Positions 17,721 through 25,293 of a DNA stretch of 40,954 nucleotides are shown piece by piece (the first letter of the stretch is position 1; every line of letters begins with the position of its first letter). The stretch covers positions 1-40,954 of the forward strand of contig DASPOR010000052.1 in assembly GCA_035625915.1 (NCBI GenBank), written 5' to 3'. The notes under the pieces were generated by a model. It was not told the DNA's origin, did not search any database, and saw only the letters and a program-made list of their open reading frames with translations. A program made the position numbers and the translations under genes. This DNA is from Alphaproteobacteria bacterium. GTDB taxonomy: Bacteria; Pseudomonadota; Alphaproteobacteria; JACZXZ01.

Positions 17721-18400
17721 CGTTCTTCCCAACGGTTCGTCACCGATTGCAAATTCTCAGCCGAGCTGCGGTTAGGTGGCCGGGCTATGTGCCTCACCTG
17801 GAACGCAAGCTCGACCACTCCCGCATTACCCGGGCGCAATCCGATCGAGATCCCAACCTCTGGCGCGCCGGCGTCCGCCAGCGCACGGGCTAGGCTTTCG
17901 GCCTGCTTGATGGCGGCCGCGTCGTGCGACCCATCCACCTCGAACACGAGTTCAATATCGAAGCGCAGGTCGGCCGGATGGGTGTTGAGCGCCTCCGCCA
18001 ATCCATTGAGCAAGAGTGCGCGATCAGGTCGCAATGCGGCGCCGCCGTGTGCAAAGAGCTCGTCGGCGTGCAGCCTCACGCGCATGGGTCCACCGGCGGA
18101 CTCTCCCTCCAGGCGTGCTTCTGGTACCGTACTAAGCAGCGCTTCTCGCAACCGCGACTGAAATTGCTCGAGCGCCGCGCGATTGCCGGCGTCGACATAC
18201 AGATGGTCCCGCGCAATGGGATGCCAGCCGGAAAACGTGTCGTTGACCGACCCGAGCACCGCAGGGATTTTTTTGGGCTCGAAGCTTGAAAGGCTGTTAA
18301 GCAGGATGAAGAACGACAATAAGAGCAGAAAAAGGGCGAGCAATTGGAGAATATTGCGACCTTGCCCTTCCGATGTCGTGAGGGAATCGCCGGCGTCCAT
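17717..18400 (-). CDS. Second MotB-like membrane protein lacking the aspartate
   Basis: This 227-residue protein has the same plan as its neighbour: one N-terminal membrane helix (about 16-36) and a degenerate OmpA-like C-terminal domain (about 100-210) with ELFAHGGAALRPDRALLLNGLAEAL and AESLARALADAGAPE. The helix reads LLALFLLLLSFFILLNSLSS, with Ala 22 where the neighbour has its Asp, so it cannot supply the ion-binding site on its own. It starts 6 bp after cheZ and overlaps the next gene by four bases (ATGA). It may form a mixed stator with the Asp-bearing partner or act as a wall anchor. Confidence 0.75.
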   Translation of the reverse strand: MDAGDSLTTSEGQGRNILQLLALFLLLLSFFILLNSLSSFEPKKIPAVLGSVNDTFSGWHPIARDHLYVDAGNRAALEQFQSRLREALLSTVPEARLEGESAGGPMRVRLHADELFAHGGAALRPDRALLLNGLAEALNTHPADLRFDIELVFEVDGSHDAAAIKQAESLARALADAGAPEVGISIGLRPGNAGVVELAFQVRHIARPPNRSSAENLQSVTNRWEER

Positions 18401-18406
18401 TGGTGG

Positions 18407-19063
18407 TCAGTCGAAGCTTGCGAGCAAGGCGTCGATCTCTGCCTGCGATTTAGTGTCGGCCGAGCGCCGCGGCCCATCCAACACGTCTTCTCCAACTGGC
18501 AATTCTGTCGGCTCGCTTTTGAGCGGCTTCGCTTGCTTGTCGTGCAGGATCTCTCCGTCCAGCACCCCGATGAGGGCGGTTACCTTCTCGTCGATATGCT
18601 TGAGCGCAGCGACCACCTTCGTGATGCGCTGGCCGGTAATGTCTTGAAAGCTGCAGGCTTCATAGATCCTTGTCACCGCTTCGCTAAGCCTAGCGACGGC
18701 ACTGCCAGGCACCTCGTCACGAAGTCGTTCGATGTGCTCCGCGGCACTCATGATCGCGTTTGTAGCGCTTTCGGTCGCACCGACTATCGCATCGAGCTCG
18801 TTAGTCGCCGTCGGGATGTGAGTCGAGCTGATATCATCCGGGCTTAGTGCAGCGATCTCCGCCTTAGCCGCTTGGATAAAGCGGGCCAACCCCGCGAGTT
18901 CACGATAGAGCTTGATTTCGGCGTCGATAAAGTCGCGCTCCGTTGAATCGAGCATGCGCGTCACGACCGACTCGATATCCATCGCGTGGCGCGCATTTGG
19001 ACGATCGGCTTTGGCGCTCGTACGGTCAGTGCTTGACTTGCGGTTCGATCCACGATCGGCCAT
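18407..19063 (-). CDS. cheZ: CheZ chemotaxis phosphatase
   Basis: CheZ dephosphorylates CheY-P. This 218-residue protein has the long helical hairpin region (about 28-180) and the catalytic motif SFQDITGQRI, with Asp 141 and Gln 145 at almost the same positions as E. coli Asp143/Gln147. The C-terminus ends in QAEIDALLASFD, the CheY-docking helix, which also resembles the CheY-binding N-terminus of FliM here. AGGAG lies 6 bases before the ATG. It follows cheY by 9 bp and precedes a MotB-like gene by 6 bp. CheZ is absent from many alphaproteobacteria, such as rhizobia. Confidence 0.93.
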   Translation of the reverse strand: MADRGSNRKSSTDRTSAKADRPNARHAMDIESVVTRMLDSTERDFIDAEIKLYRELAGLARFIQAAKAEIAALSPDDISSTHIPTATNELDAIVGATESATNAIMSAAEHIERLRDEVPGSAVARLSEAVTRIYEACSFQDITGQRITKVVAALKHIDEKVTALIGVLDGEILHDKQAKPLKSEPTELPVGEDVLDGPRRSADTKSQAEIDALLASFD

Positions 19064-19072
19064 TAACTTCTC

Positions 19073-19459
19073 CTAGAACATGCCGAGTACCGACGAGAGT
19101 TTCGTCTTCAGCGTTGCCGCATTAAATGGCTTTACGATGTAGTTGTTCACGCCGGCCTCGCGCGCCATTACGACGTTTTCAGTTTTGCTTTCCGCAGTAA
19201 CCATGATGAAGGGCACGCCTTTGAGGATTGTGTCCGCGCGGACTTCACGAAGGAGTTGAAGCCCTGTCATAGGCCCCATGTTCCAATCGGAGATGACGAG
19301 GCCATATTGCTTGTCGCGCAGTTTGCGCAGCGCCATGCTGCCGTCGGTGGCTTCGTCGACATTGTCGAACCCGATCTGCTTCAACAAATTCCGGATGATT
19401 CGAAGCATGGTTTTGTAGTCGTCCACGATCAGGATCGGCATGTTCTTGTCGACGGACAT
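19073..19459 (-). CDS. cheY: CheY chemotaxis response regulator
   Basis: CheY carries the chemotaxis signal to FliM at the motor switch. The 128-residue single receiver domain has the acidic pair Asp 13/Asp 14, phospho-Asp 58 (LVISDWNM), the Thr of VTAES and Lys 109 in NYIVKPF. There is no output domain. It is the first gene of the cheY-cheZ-motB-like-motB-like-TPR operon. The 107-bp gap after motE holds a degenerate CtrA-like site. No other che genes are in the window. Confidence 0.93.
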   Translation of the reverse strand: MSVDKNMPILIVDDYKTMLRIIRNLLKQIGFDNVDEATDGSMALRKLRDKQYGLVISDWNMGPMTGLQLLREVRADTILKGVPFIMVTAESKTENVVMAREAGVNNYIVKPFNAATLKTKLSSVLGMF

Positions 19460-19532
19460 CGATCTTGCTCTCGCTTCGACGGACGCATCTACAGGAGGAA
19501 GAACTTTGCCGTTCCAACCTAGTTGGGGGAGG

Positions 19533-19547
19533 TTAATTTCCAGTAAA
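19533..19547 (-). promoter_or_regulatory. Degenerate CtrA-like box upstream of cheY
   Basis: On the minus strand TTTA-N7-TTAA, one base off the CtrA consensus, 74 bp before the cheY start. Weak by sequence, but in line with the other sites in the window. Confidence 0.3.
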
Positions 19548-19566
19548 ACGTCAGGATTCCCGCGCG

Positions 19567-20331
19567 TCAGCCGTTGGGCGGGATGTCCGAACCGGGCAGC
19601 TGCCGGCGGTGTACCAGCTCATCCGTGACGCGCTTGGCCGTGTCGGGATTCATCGCCGCCAGTATCGGAGCCGCTTTCTGCTCACGCATGTGCTCGACGA
19701 GCTGGATGAGCACCGACATATCGAGCTCGTCCCAAATCCGCGCTGCGTCTCTAGGCTTCATCGTCTCATATGTCTTGACCAGGCTCTGGAGCTGCGCGTC
19801 CGTTTTCGTATCGTACTTCTTGAGAAGGTCATCGAGGCTGGCTTGGAGCTCGCTCAGCTTTGCGATCTTGTCGTCCAGCCGTTTCTCGGCCGCCTTGAGC
19901 AGGCCCTCTCGCAGATCCAATGCCTGCTCGCGATCGTGCGCCTGTCGCTCAAGGTCCTCGTGACGTTGCGCGAGGTTTTGCAACAGCCCGAATTCCGAAT
20001 CGGTCAGATCGATCGGCAACGCGGTCGTAGGCTTGTCCGATCCGGTGGTTTGATCATGGGATGGATCAGGCGATGAGGGTGCGGTGGTGATGGCCTTGGC
20101 ATCGACCGCAACCGGTGTCAGGGGGGCAGCCGCCGTCGGTTGAGTAGAGGGTACTGAGGATGCGTCTGTCGGCGTCTTGGCGGGCGGTGCATCGTTTGCC
20201 GTCTGGGCCGCACTTGCGCCTTGTATGTAAACATCGTGCCACAGGTTTCCGACCCGCACCGTTAGCGTGAGAATCGCGAGAACGATGGCGATCGGAACCG
20301 GTCGAAGCCGCGTAAGGAATTGGCGTCGCAT
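19567..20331 (-). CDS. motE: MotE-type flagellar protein with MgtE N-terminal domain
   Basis: MotE proteins are alphaproteobacterial motility factors, known in Sinorhizobium as periplasmic chaperones for MotC. The chosen ATG at 20331 gives 254 residues and lies 13 bp after the preceding stop. Longer readings run through that gene. One membrane helix (about 12-32) is followed by a Thr/Pro/Ala-rich linker (about 45-100), a coiled coil (about 115-180, HEDLERQAHDREQALDLREG) and an MgtE_N-like domain (about 180-250) containing KTYETMKPRDAARIWDELD and APILAAMNPDTAKRVTDEL. The protein is probably anchored in the inner membrane with its bulk in the periplasm. Confidence 0.85.
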   Translation of the reverse strand: MRRQFLTRLRPVPIAIVLAILTLTVRVGNLWHDVYIQGASAAQTANDAPPAKTPTDASSVPSTQPTAAAPLTPVAVDAKAITTAPSSPDPSHDQTTGSDKPTTALPIDLTDSEFGLLQNLAQRHEDLERQAHDREQALDLREGLLKAAEKRLDDKIAKLSELQASLDDLLKKYDTKTDAQLQSLVKTYETMKPRDAARIWDELDMSVLIQLVEHMREQKAAPILAAMNPDTAKRVTDELVHRRQLPGSDIPPNG

Positions 20332-20344
20332 TATTGCGGCCCCA

Positions 20345-20857
20345 TCATAAACGGGCCTGTTCAAGAGCTTCACGAAGGACCCGCTCGGTCTCGGAGGCAG
20401 CGCCGGCTCTTTCGACTCCAAAGCCAGCGGAATTGCGAATTTTCGTGAACGGTTTCGGGTCTGCCAACCTTTTATCCAATGCGATTGGGACTCCTTCGAT
20501 TTTGGGTCCCGCTGCAATGTCCCGCGCAAGCCGGACACCGTCCGCCAAACGGTCCGCCAACTCGTTACCGCGCTCGAGCAGAAAGGCGAGATCGTCCCGG
20601 ATGCCGAAAGCTCGGTCGATACGCTCTCGATCCTGTTTGTCGAGCTGGAGGGCCCCATTGCTCACAGTTTTCAGTTTAGCGATGCTCAAGTCCGCCCTTT
20701 GCGCAGCTTCGCCGAAATTTGCGAGCACATTCTCTAGCTCGGGCTTCATTGCCCGAAATGCCGTCAGCCGGCGGCTCAATATCGCCATGTACGCGATCGC
20801 CGCGATGAGCAGGGCAGTGATCGTTCCGTCGAAGAAAAGCGCGGGGGTGACGTTCAC
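20345..20857 (-). CDS. DUF6468-type flagellar-operon protein
   Basis: The GTG at 20857 lies in a GTGA overlap with the fliM stop and gives 170 residues; a longer reading would extend into fliM. One N-terminal membrane segment (about 7-26, LFFDGTITALLIAAIAYMAIL) is followed by a helical, coiled-coil-like region of about 100 residues (RLTAFRAMKPELENVLANFGE and DRAFGIRDDLAFLLERGNELADRLAD). This matches an uncharacterised family found beside fliM and motE in alphaproteobacteria. Its membrane-plus-coiled-coil shape suggests a structural partner near the motor. Confidence 0.72.
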   Translation of the reverse strand: MNVTPALFFDGTITALLIAAIAYMAILSRRLTAFRAMKPELENVLANFGEAAQRADLSIAKLKTVSNGALQLDKQDRERIDRAFGIRDDLAFLLERGNELADRLADGVRLARDIAAGPKIEGVPIALDKRLADPKPFTKIRNSAGFGVERAGAASETERVLREALEQARL

Positions 20858-21888
20858 GGGGCCTCCCATTCTTCGCGCACACTTTTGTCGATTCGCACGG
20901 CGATTTGCGAACCCTTGCGACCCATTCGGCCATGATAGAGCTGTACATCGCCGCATCGGAGCAGGATCTGTGCATCGGCCGTAGCATTGAGCATGATGCG
21001 GGTTCCGACTTCGAGCTTCATTATGTCATCCAGGCTCATAAACTGTTGGTCCAATACGGCGACGAGGTCTACATGCGTGTGCCAAAGTTCCGTCGCCAAG
21101 TGAGTTTCCCAGATCGAGTCGCGGCCGAATTTTTCGCCCATGAACATTTGCAACAAAAGTTCGCGCACCGGCTCGAGAGTGGCGTAGGGAAAGACAATCT
21201 CGAATCGCCCGCCACGATCCTCCATGTCGATCCTTAGCCGTGCCACGATGGCCGCATTTCCGGGCCGTGCGATCGTTGCGAATCGGGGATTGGTTTCCAG
21301 CCGATCGAATTTGAACGATACGGGTGCAATCGGCTCGAATGCCGTGCATAGATCCGCCAATACCACACGGATCATGCGCTCAACGAGATTGCGTTCGATC
21401 GTTGTATAGGGCCGGCCCTCGATGCGCATCGCCGCCGTGCCGCGGCGACCCCCGAGCAGCACATCTACGATCGAATAGATGAGCGCACTATCGACCACCA
21501 TCATCCCGTAATTGTCCCACTCGTCTACCTTGAAGACGGATAGCATGGCTGGAAGTGGGATCGAGTTCAGATAGTCGCCGAAGCGAACCGAAAACATCTG
21601 ATCGAGCGAGACTTCGACGTTGTCGGAGGTAAAGTTCCTGAGGCTCGTCGTCATCATGCGCACGAGCCGGTCGAAGACCACCTCAAGCATCGGCAGTCGT
21701 TCATAGGCAACAAGTGCGGAGTTGATGATGGCCTTGATGCCATCGGCGCCTTCACCCTCACCCTTGCCAAAACCGAGCAGGCTGTCGATTTCATCTTGGT
21801 TGAGGACACGGGTTTGGCCGGGAGCTGCGTCCTCGCCCTCGGCCGCTCCCGACTGTGAAGCCAGTTCTTCTTGGCTCTTTTCGCTCAT
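20854..21888 (-). CDS. fliM: FliM flagellar switch protein
   Basis: FliM is the middle part of the C-ring switch and binds CheY-P. The 344-residue protein has the N-terminal CheY-binding motif LNQDEIDSLLGF (about residues 29-40), a CheC-like middle domain with the FliG-contact loop (DVLLGGRRGTAAMRIEGRPYTTIE), and a C-terminal SpoA domain (about 265-340, DDIMKLEVGTRIML and GRKGSQIAVRI). It starts 18 bp after fliL. The partners FliG and FliN are not in the window. Confidence 0.97.
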   Translation of the reverse strand: MSEKSQEELASQSGAAEGEDAAPGQTRVLNQDEIDSLLGFGKGEGEGADGIKAIINSALVAYERLPMLEVVFDRLVRMMTTSLRNFTSDNVEVSLDQMFSVRFGDYLNSIPLPAMLSVFKVDEWDNYGMMVVDSALIYSIVDVLLGGRRGTAAMRIEGRPYTTIERNLVERMIRVVLADLCTAFEPIAPVSFKFDRLETNPRFATIARPGNAAIVARLRIDMEDRGGRFEIVFPYATLEPVRELLLQMFMGEKFGRDSIWETHLATELWHTHVDLVAVLDQQFMSLDDIMKLEVGTRIMLNATADAQILLRCGDVQLYHGRMGRKGSQIAVRIDKSVREEWEAP

Positions 21889-21906
21889 GATCCTTGCGTG
21901 CGAACG

Positions 21907-22413
21907 CTATTGAACAAGCATTTCTTTGAATAGAACGTCCTTGACGACGACCGGCTGAATAGCCGAATTGACACGAACAAGGAGTTCCTCGCGCAATCGC
22001 TGAATCCCGGTCGCGCCCGCGAGGTCTTCGACATGCAGCTCCCGCAGGTAAACTTGGAAGTTGTCGATGATGCGCGGCATGACGGCTTGAAGTTTTTCCT
22101 GGTCCGCGGCTTCATTGAGCTCGAATGCGATACTGAGTTTCAAAAAATGAGTCTTCTTGTTGACCGAGTTCAGATTCACGAGGATGTCGGGAATCGAATA
22201 GAAAATCGCCTGCTTGGGCTTTTGCGGCTGCACTTCCGCCTCTTTCTTGCCGATGAGACCGAAGGCGCCCGTGAAATAGACTGCGGCGGCGCCACCGCAC
22301 AGAAGCAGGATCGGGAGCACGATGAAAAGGATGAGTTTTTTGCCGCCGAACCCCTTCTTAGGGACTTTGGCCGGCTCCTCGGCGGCAGTCTCGTCCATCG
22401 TCTGGTCTGTCAT
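21907..22413 (-). CDS. fliL: FliL stator-associated protein
   Basis: FliL rings the stator units and supports their function at high load. The 168-residue protein has a short cytoplasmic N-terminus, a membrane helix (about 27-47, LILFIVLPILLLCGGAAAVYF), then a periplasmic domain with the family segments FYSIPDILVNLNS and LKLSIAFEL, ending in KDVLFKEMLVQ. It is the first gene of the fliL-fliM-DUF6468-motE unit, with a CtrA-like box about 80 bp upstream. Confidence 0.94.
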   Translation of the reverse strand: MTDQTMDETAAEEPAKVPKKGFGGKKLILFIVLPILLLCGGAAAVYFTGAFGLIGKKEAEVQPQKPKQAIFYSIPDILVNLNSVNKKTHFLKLSIAFELNEAADQEKLQAVMPRIIDNFQVYLRELHVEDLAGATGIQRLREELLVRVNSAIQPVVVKDVLFKEMLVQ

Positions 22414-22667
22414 TCGCGCCCTCGCAAGGGATCCGGCAGTAGAAGCCGACTAATCATTCAGGCATTTCGTGGGCGGAGGGTAGCGCCCGGCTGGTTAACA
22501 ATGCATTGAAGGAGCGGCAATCTTTGCATCGCTGGCGCCGCTTCGAAACTCGCTCCCACCCCCCGTGCCGGAAAACGGGCAAGAACTGCCCGGCAAAGCC
22601 TGCCCGAAATCCGCGGAGCGCGCTCGCCGTATGTCGGCAGATCATTGAAATTGCTGAATAATTGAGT
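22414..22667. other. Divergent regulatory region between fliL and flgF
   Basis: No gene is seen in this 317-bp space between fliL (minus) and flgF (plus). It holds a CtrA-like box nearer fliL and a sigma-54 promoter nearer flgF, both listed separately. The middle part, about 22510-22660, shows no recognised element. Confidence 0.6.
22495..22509 (-). promoter_or_regulatory. CtrA-like box upstream of fliL (one mismatch)
   Basis: Minus strand TCAA-N7-TTAA, one base from the TTAA-N7-TTAA consensus, about 82 bp before the fliL start. Caulobacter fliLM is a known CtrA target, so the location supports the call. Confidence 0.5.
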
Positions 22668-22683
22668 TGGCACGCGGTCTGCA
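22668..22683 (+). promoter_or_regulatory. Sigma-54 promoter for flgFGAH
   Basis: TGGCACGCGGTCTGCA matches the -24/-12 consensus, with GG and GC separated by exactly 10 bases. It lies 47 bp before the flgF ATG. Late rod and ring operons use sigma-54 with FlbD in Caulobacter. Confidence 0.8.
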
Positions 22684-22730
22684 CTTGAAGCGGCGCCCGA
22701 ATGCCGCAATGGGGAGTCCCGCAGGCCGCC

Positions 22731-23459
22731 ATGGATAACACGACCTACATCGCGCTGGCGAATCAGCTCGCATTGACACGTCAAATGGACATCGTCGCGA
22801 ACAATATCGCGAATGCCAGCACGACGGCATTCAAGGGAGAGCGCGTCCTTTTCACCAACTACCTTGCCGAACTTGGGCCCGGCCAGGACCAGCAGCTAAA
22901 TTTCCCGCAGGACATCGGCGTTTCACGGAATTTCGAAGAGGGTCCGCTCACGCCAACCGGCAATTCGCTTGACCTCGCAGTAAGCGGCGACGGCTTCTTC
23001 GCAGTGAATACGCCAAATGGGACGCGCTACACGCGCGCGGGTGCTTTTGCGCTCAACGCGCAGGGTCAGATCGTCGACCTTGCAGGCGACACGGTCCTCG
23101 ACGAGCACAGCAATCCGATCGCCGTGGCACCGGGTCAGACCCATGTAACCGTCAGCCAGGACGGGACCATCAGCACCGAGTCCGGCCAGCTTGCGCGTCT
23201 TCAACTTGTGCGCTTCGACGATCCGAACGCCCTAAGCCCAGAGGGCGCCAACTTGTTCGACGCCAGCGCCACAACGCCTATTCCCGCAAGCGGGAGCAAG
23301 GTAATTCAAGGCTCGATCGAAGGCTCGAACATTCAGCCGGTAACCGAGCTCACCCATCTTCTACAAATCCAACACGGCATCGAGGCTGCACAGCGCGTCA
23401 TCAGCGCAGAGAACGATCGTCAGACCAAGATGATCGACGCCCTCACGAAGGATGCCTGA
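22731..23459 (+). CDS. flgF: FlgF proximal rod protein
   Basis: FlgF is a rod protein. The ATG at 22731 gives 242 residues and the usual MDNTTYIALANQLAL start; a longer reading adds ten residues with no family match. The N-terminal axial motif is QMDIVANNIANASTTAFKGE. The conserved middle contains LDLAVSGDGFFAVNTPNGTRYTRAGAF, and the C-terminal helix has VTELTHLLQIQHGIEAAQRVI. It heads the flgF-flgG-flgA-flgH operon behind a sigma-54 promoter. Confidence 0.96.
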   Translation: MDNTTYIALANQLALTRQMDIVANNIANASTTAFKGERVLFTNYLAELGPGQDQQLNFPQDIGVSRNFEEGPLTPTGNSLDLAVSGDGFFAVNTPNGTRYTRAGAFALNAQGQIVDLAGDTVLDEHSNPIAVAPGQTHVTVSQDGTISTESGQLARLQLVRFDDPNALSPEGANLFDASATTPIPASGSKVIQGSIEGSNIQPVTELTHLLQIQHGIEAAQRVISAENDRQTKMIDALTKDA

Positions 23460-23486
23460 GACTCATAGCGAAAGGGACGCCTACCC

Positions 23487-24272
23487 ATGAGATCTTTGAG
23501 CATCGCAGCGACGGGAATGCAGGCCCAGCAGATGAACGTCGATGTCATCTCGAACAACATCGCGAATATCAACACGACAGGCTACAAGGCTCGGCGTGCC
23601 GAATTCCAGGACCTGCTTTATCAAAACCAGCTCCGCGTCGGCTCGAATTCGTCGGCGGATGGAACCGTGGTCCCGACTGGCGTGCAATTCGGCCTGGGCG
23701 TGAAGACCGCCGCCGTATATCGCATCGCCCAGCAAGGCAATCTGCAGCAGACCAGCAACCAGTACGACCTCGCCATACAAGGCAAGGGCTATTTCCAGGT
23801 GCGCCTGCCCGATGGGACCAACGCATACACCCGCGCAGGGTCCTTCCAGCTGAGTAGCACGGGACAGCTCGTCACCGCAGACGGATACGTGGTGCAACCG
23901 GGCATCACCGTTCCACCAAACGCGATGGACGTTACGATCGACCAGTCGGGCGATGTGCTTGCCACGATTTCGGGCCAAGTTCAGCCGCAAAACGTCGGGC
24001 AGCTTCAGCTTGCGACCTTCCAGAATGAAGCGGGTCTTACCGCACTCGGCAACAACCTCTTGCAGGACACCGCGGCCTCTGGCCAAGCGACCCTTGGCGT
24101 GCCCGGTTCACCCGGCTTCGGTACGTTGAGTCAAGGTTTTCTCGAAACCTCGAACGTCAATGTCGTGCAGGAGATCAGCAACTTGATCACGGCGCAGAGG
24201 GCCTACGAAATGAACTCGAAGGTAATCGAGACCTCGGACCAGATGCTCTCCACCCTCACTCAAATGAGATAG
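23487..24272 (+). CDS. flgG: FlgG distal rod protein
   Basis: FlgG forms the distal rod. The protein has 261 residues, as expected. It begins MRSLSIAATGMQAQQMNVDVISNNIANINTTGYK, contains the FlgG-type segment AEFQDLLYQNQ, and ends with the axial helix VQEISNLITAQRAYEMNSKVI. It follows flgF by 27 bp, with AAAGGGA before the start. Confidence 0.97.
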   Translation: MRSLSIAATGMQAQQMNVDVISNNIANINTTGYKARRAEFQDLLYQNQLRVGSNSSADGTVVPTGVQFGLGVKTAAVYRIAQQGNLQQTSNQYDLAIQGKGYFQVRLPDGTNAYTRAGSFQLSSTGQLVTADGYVVQPGITVPPNAMDVTIDQSGDVLATISGQVQPQNVGQLQLATFQNEAGLTALGNNLLQDTAASGQATLGVPGSPGFGTLSQGFLETSNVNVVQEISNLITAQRAYEMNSKVIETSDQMLSTLTQMR

Positions 24273-24293
24273 CGCGCGGTCACGGAGGTATTC

Positions 24294-25259
24294 ATGCTCA
24301 ATGCGGTCGTCCGTTTGGCAATCGGGCTCGCCACACTCGGCGCAGTCACGTTCGGAACTCCCGCGCACGCGGAAAGCGAACCGCTGTTGAACCCTGCCGT
24401 CGTTGTCAAGGGCGACATCGTGCGGCTAGGCGATCTTTTCAATAATCTTTCCCCGAGCAAGGCCAACCTGCCGGCAGCCTATTCGCCGCGGCCCGGCGAA
24501 CGCCTTGTGCTCGATGCCGAGCGGCTTGTCGATATCACGCGGGCGCAAGGCGTTAACTGGGTTCCTCAGAGTCGTTTCGATCGCGCGATCGTCGAGCGCG
24601 CAGGGAGACTTATCGACCGCGACCAGATTGCGACACTCGTCGCGGGCGAACTCGAGAAATCGGGTGTTGGCAAAGACGATCAGGTTGCACTCGACAATGA
24701 TACTCTGCGCTTCTACGTGCCGGCGGAATCCACGTCCCCTCTGCAAATCCGCGATCTCAGGTATGACGCGCAAAATCGCCGTTTTTCGGCCCTGCTTATC
24801 ACGGATCCGAGCGTTAATGACTCGATGGTGTCGCTTACGGGCCACGTTGTGCACGTGATCGAGGTGCCGGTGCCAACCCGCGCCATCAATCGCGATGAAA
24901 TCGTTCGTCGGAGCGATCTCAACCTGGTGAAGCTTGCTGCCGATCGCCTCGATGCCAACGTCGTCGCCGACGCCGACCAGCTGGTCGGCCAGACAGCGGC
25001 TCACCTGCTTCGTCCGGGCGAGCCCGTTCGCGCGAGCGACGTTCATCCACCAATTCTCGTGACCAAAGGATCGCTCGTTACCATGATCTACCAGACCCCA
25101 TACATGGTGATTAGCCTTCGCGGAAAAGCCATGCAGGACGGCGCAAAAGGCGAGACTGTTCGAATCATGAATCTCGAAAGCAAGCGCGAACTGGACGGCG
25201 TCGTGGCGAGCACGGACACAGTCGTCGTCCAAGCGATTCAGCAAGCTGCAAGCAACTGA
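24294..25259 (+). CDS. flgA: FlgA P-ring assembly chaperone
   Basis: FlgA is a periplasmic chaperone that helps FlgI polymerise into the P ring. The 321-residue protein is longer than enteric FlgA (219). It has a signal peptide ending near PAHAES (about residue 28), an N-terminal region with VRLGDLFNN and RPGERLVLDAERL, and a C-terminal SAF domain plus FlgA C-domain (about 195-320) with VPVPTRAINRDEIVRRSDL, GQTAAHLLRPGEPVRASDV and VRIMNLESKRELDGVV. GGAGG lies 5 bases before the ATG. It follows flgG by 21 bp. Confidence 0.93.
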   Translation: MLNAVVRLAIGLATLGAVTFGTPAHAESEPLLNPAVVVKGDIVRLGDLFNNLSPSKANLPAAYSPRPGERLVLDAERLVDITRAQGVNWVPQSRFDRAIVERAGRLIDRDQIATLVAGELEKSGVGKDDQVALDNDTLRFYVPAESTSPLQIRDLRYDAQNRRFSALLITDPSVNDSMVSLTGHVVHVIEVPVPTRAINRDEIVRRSDLNLVKLAADRLDANVVADADQLVGQTAAHLLRPGEPVRASDVHPPILVTKGSLVTMIYQTPYMVISLRGKAMQDGAKGETVRIMNLESKRELDGVVASTDTVVVQAIQQAASN

Positions 25260-25293
25260 TATGAAGCATTTGACGGCCCATCAGGAGAGCGTG

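Noticed and set aside
20332-20658. In-frame N-terminal extension of motE
   Set aside because: It lies within the DUF6468 gene and has no membrane or family features.
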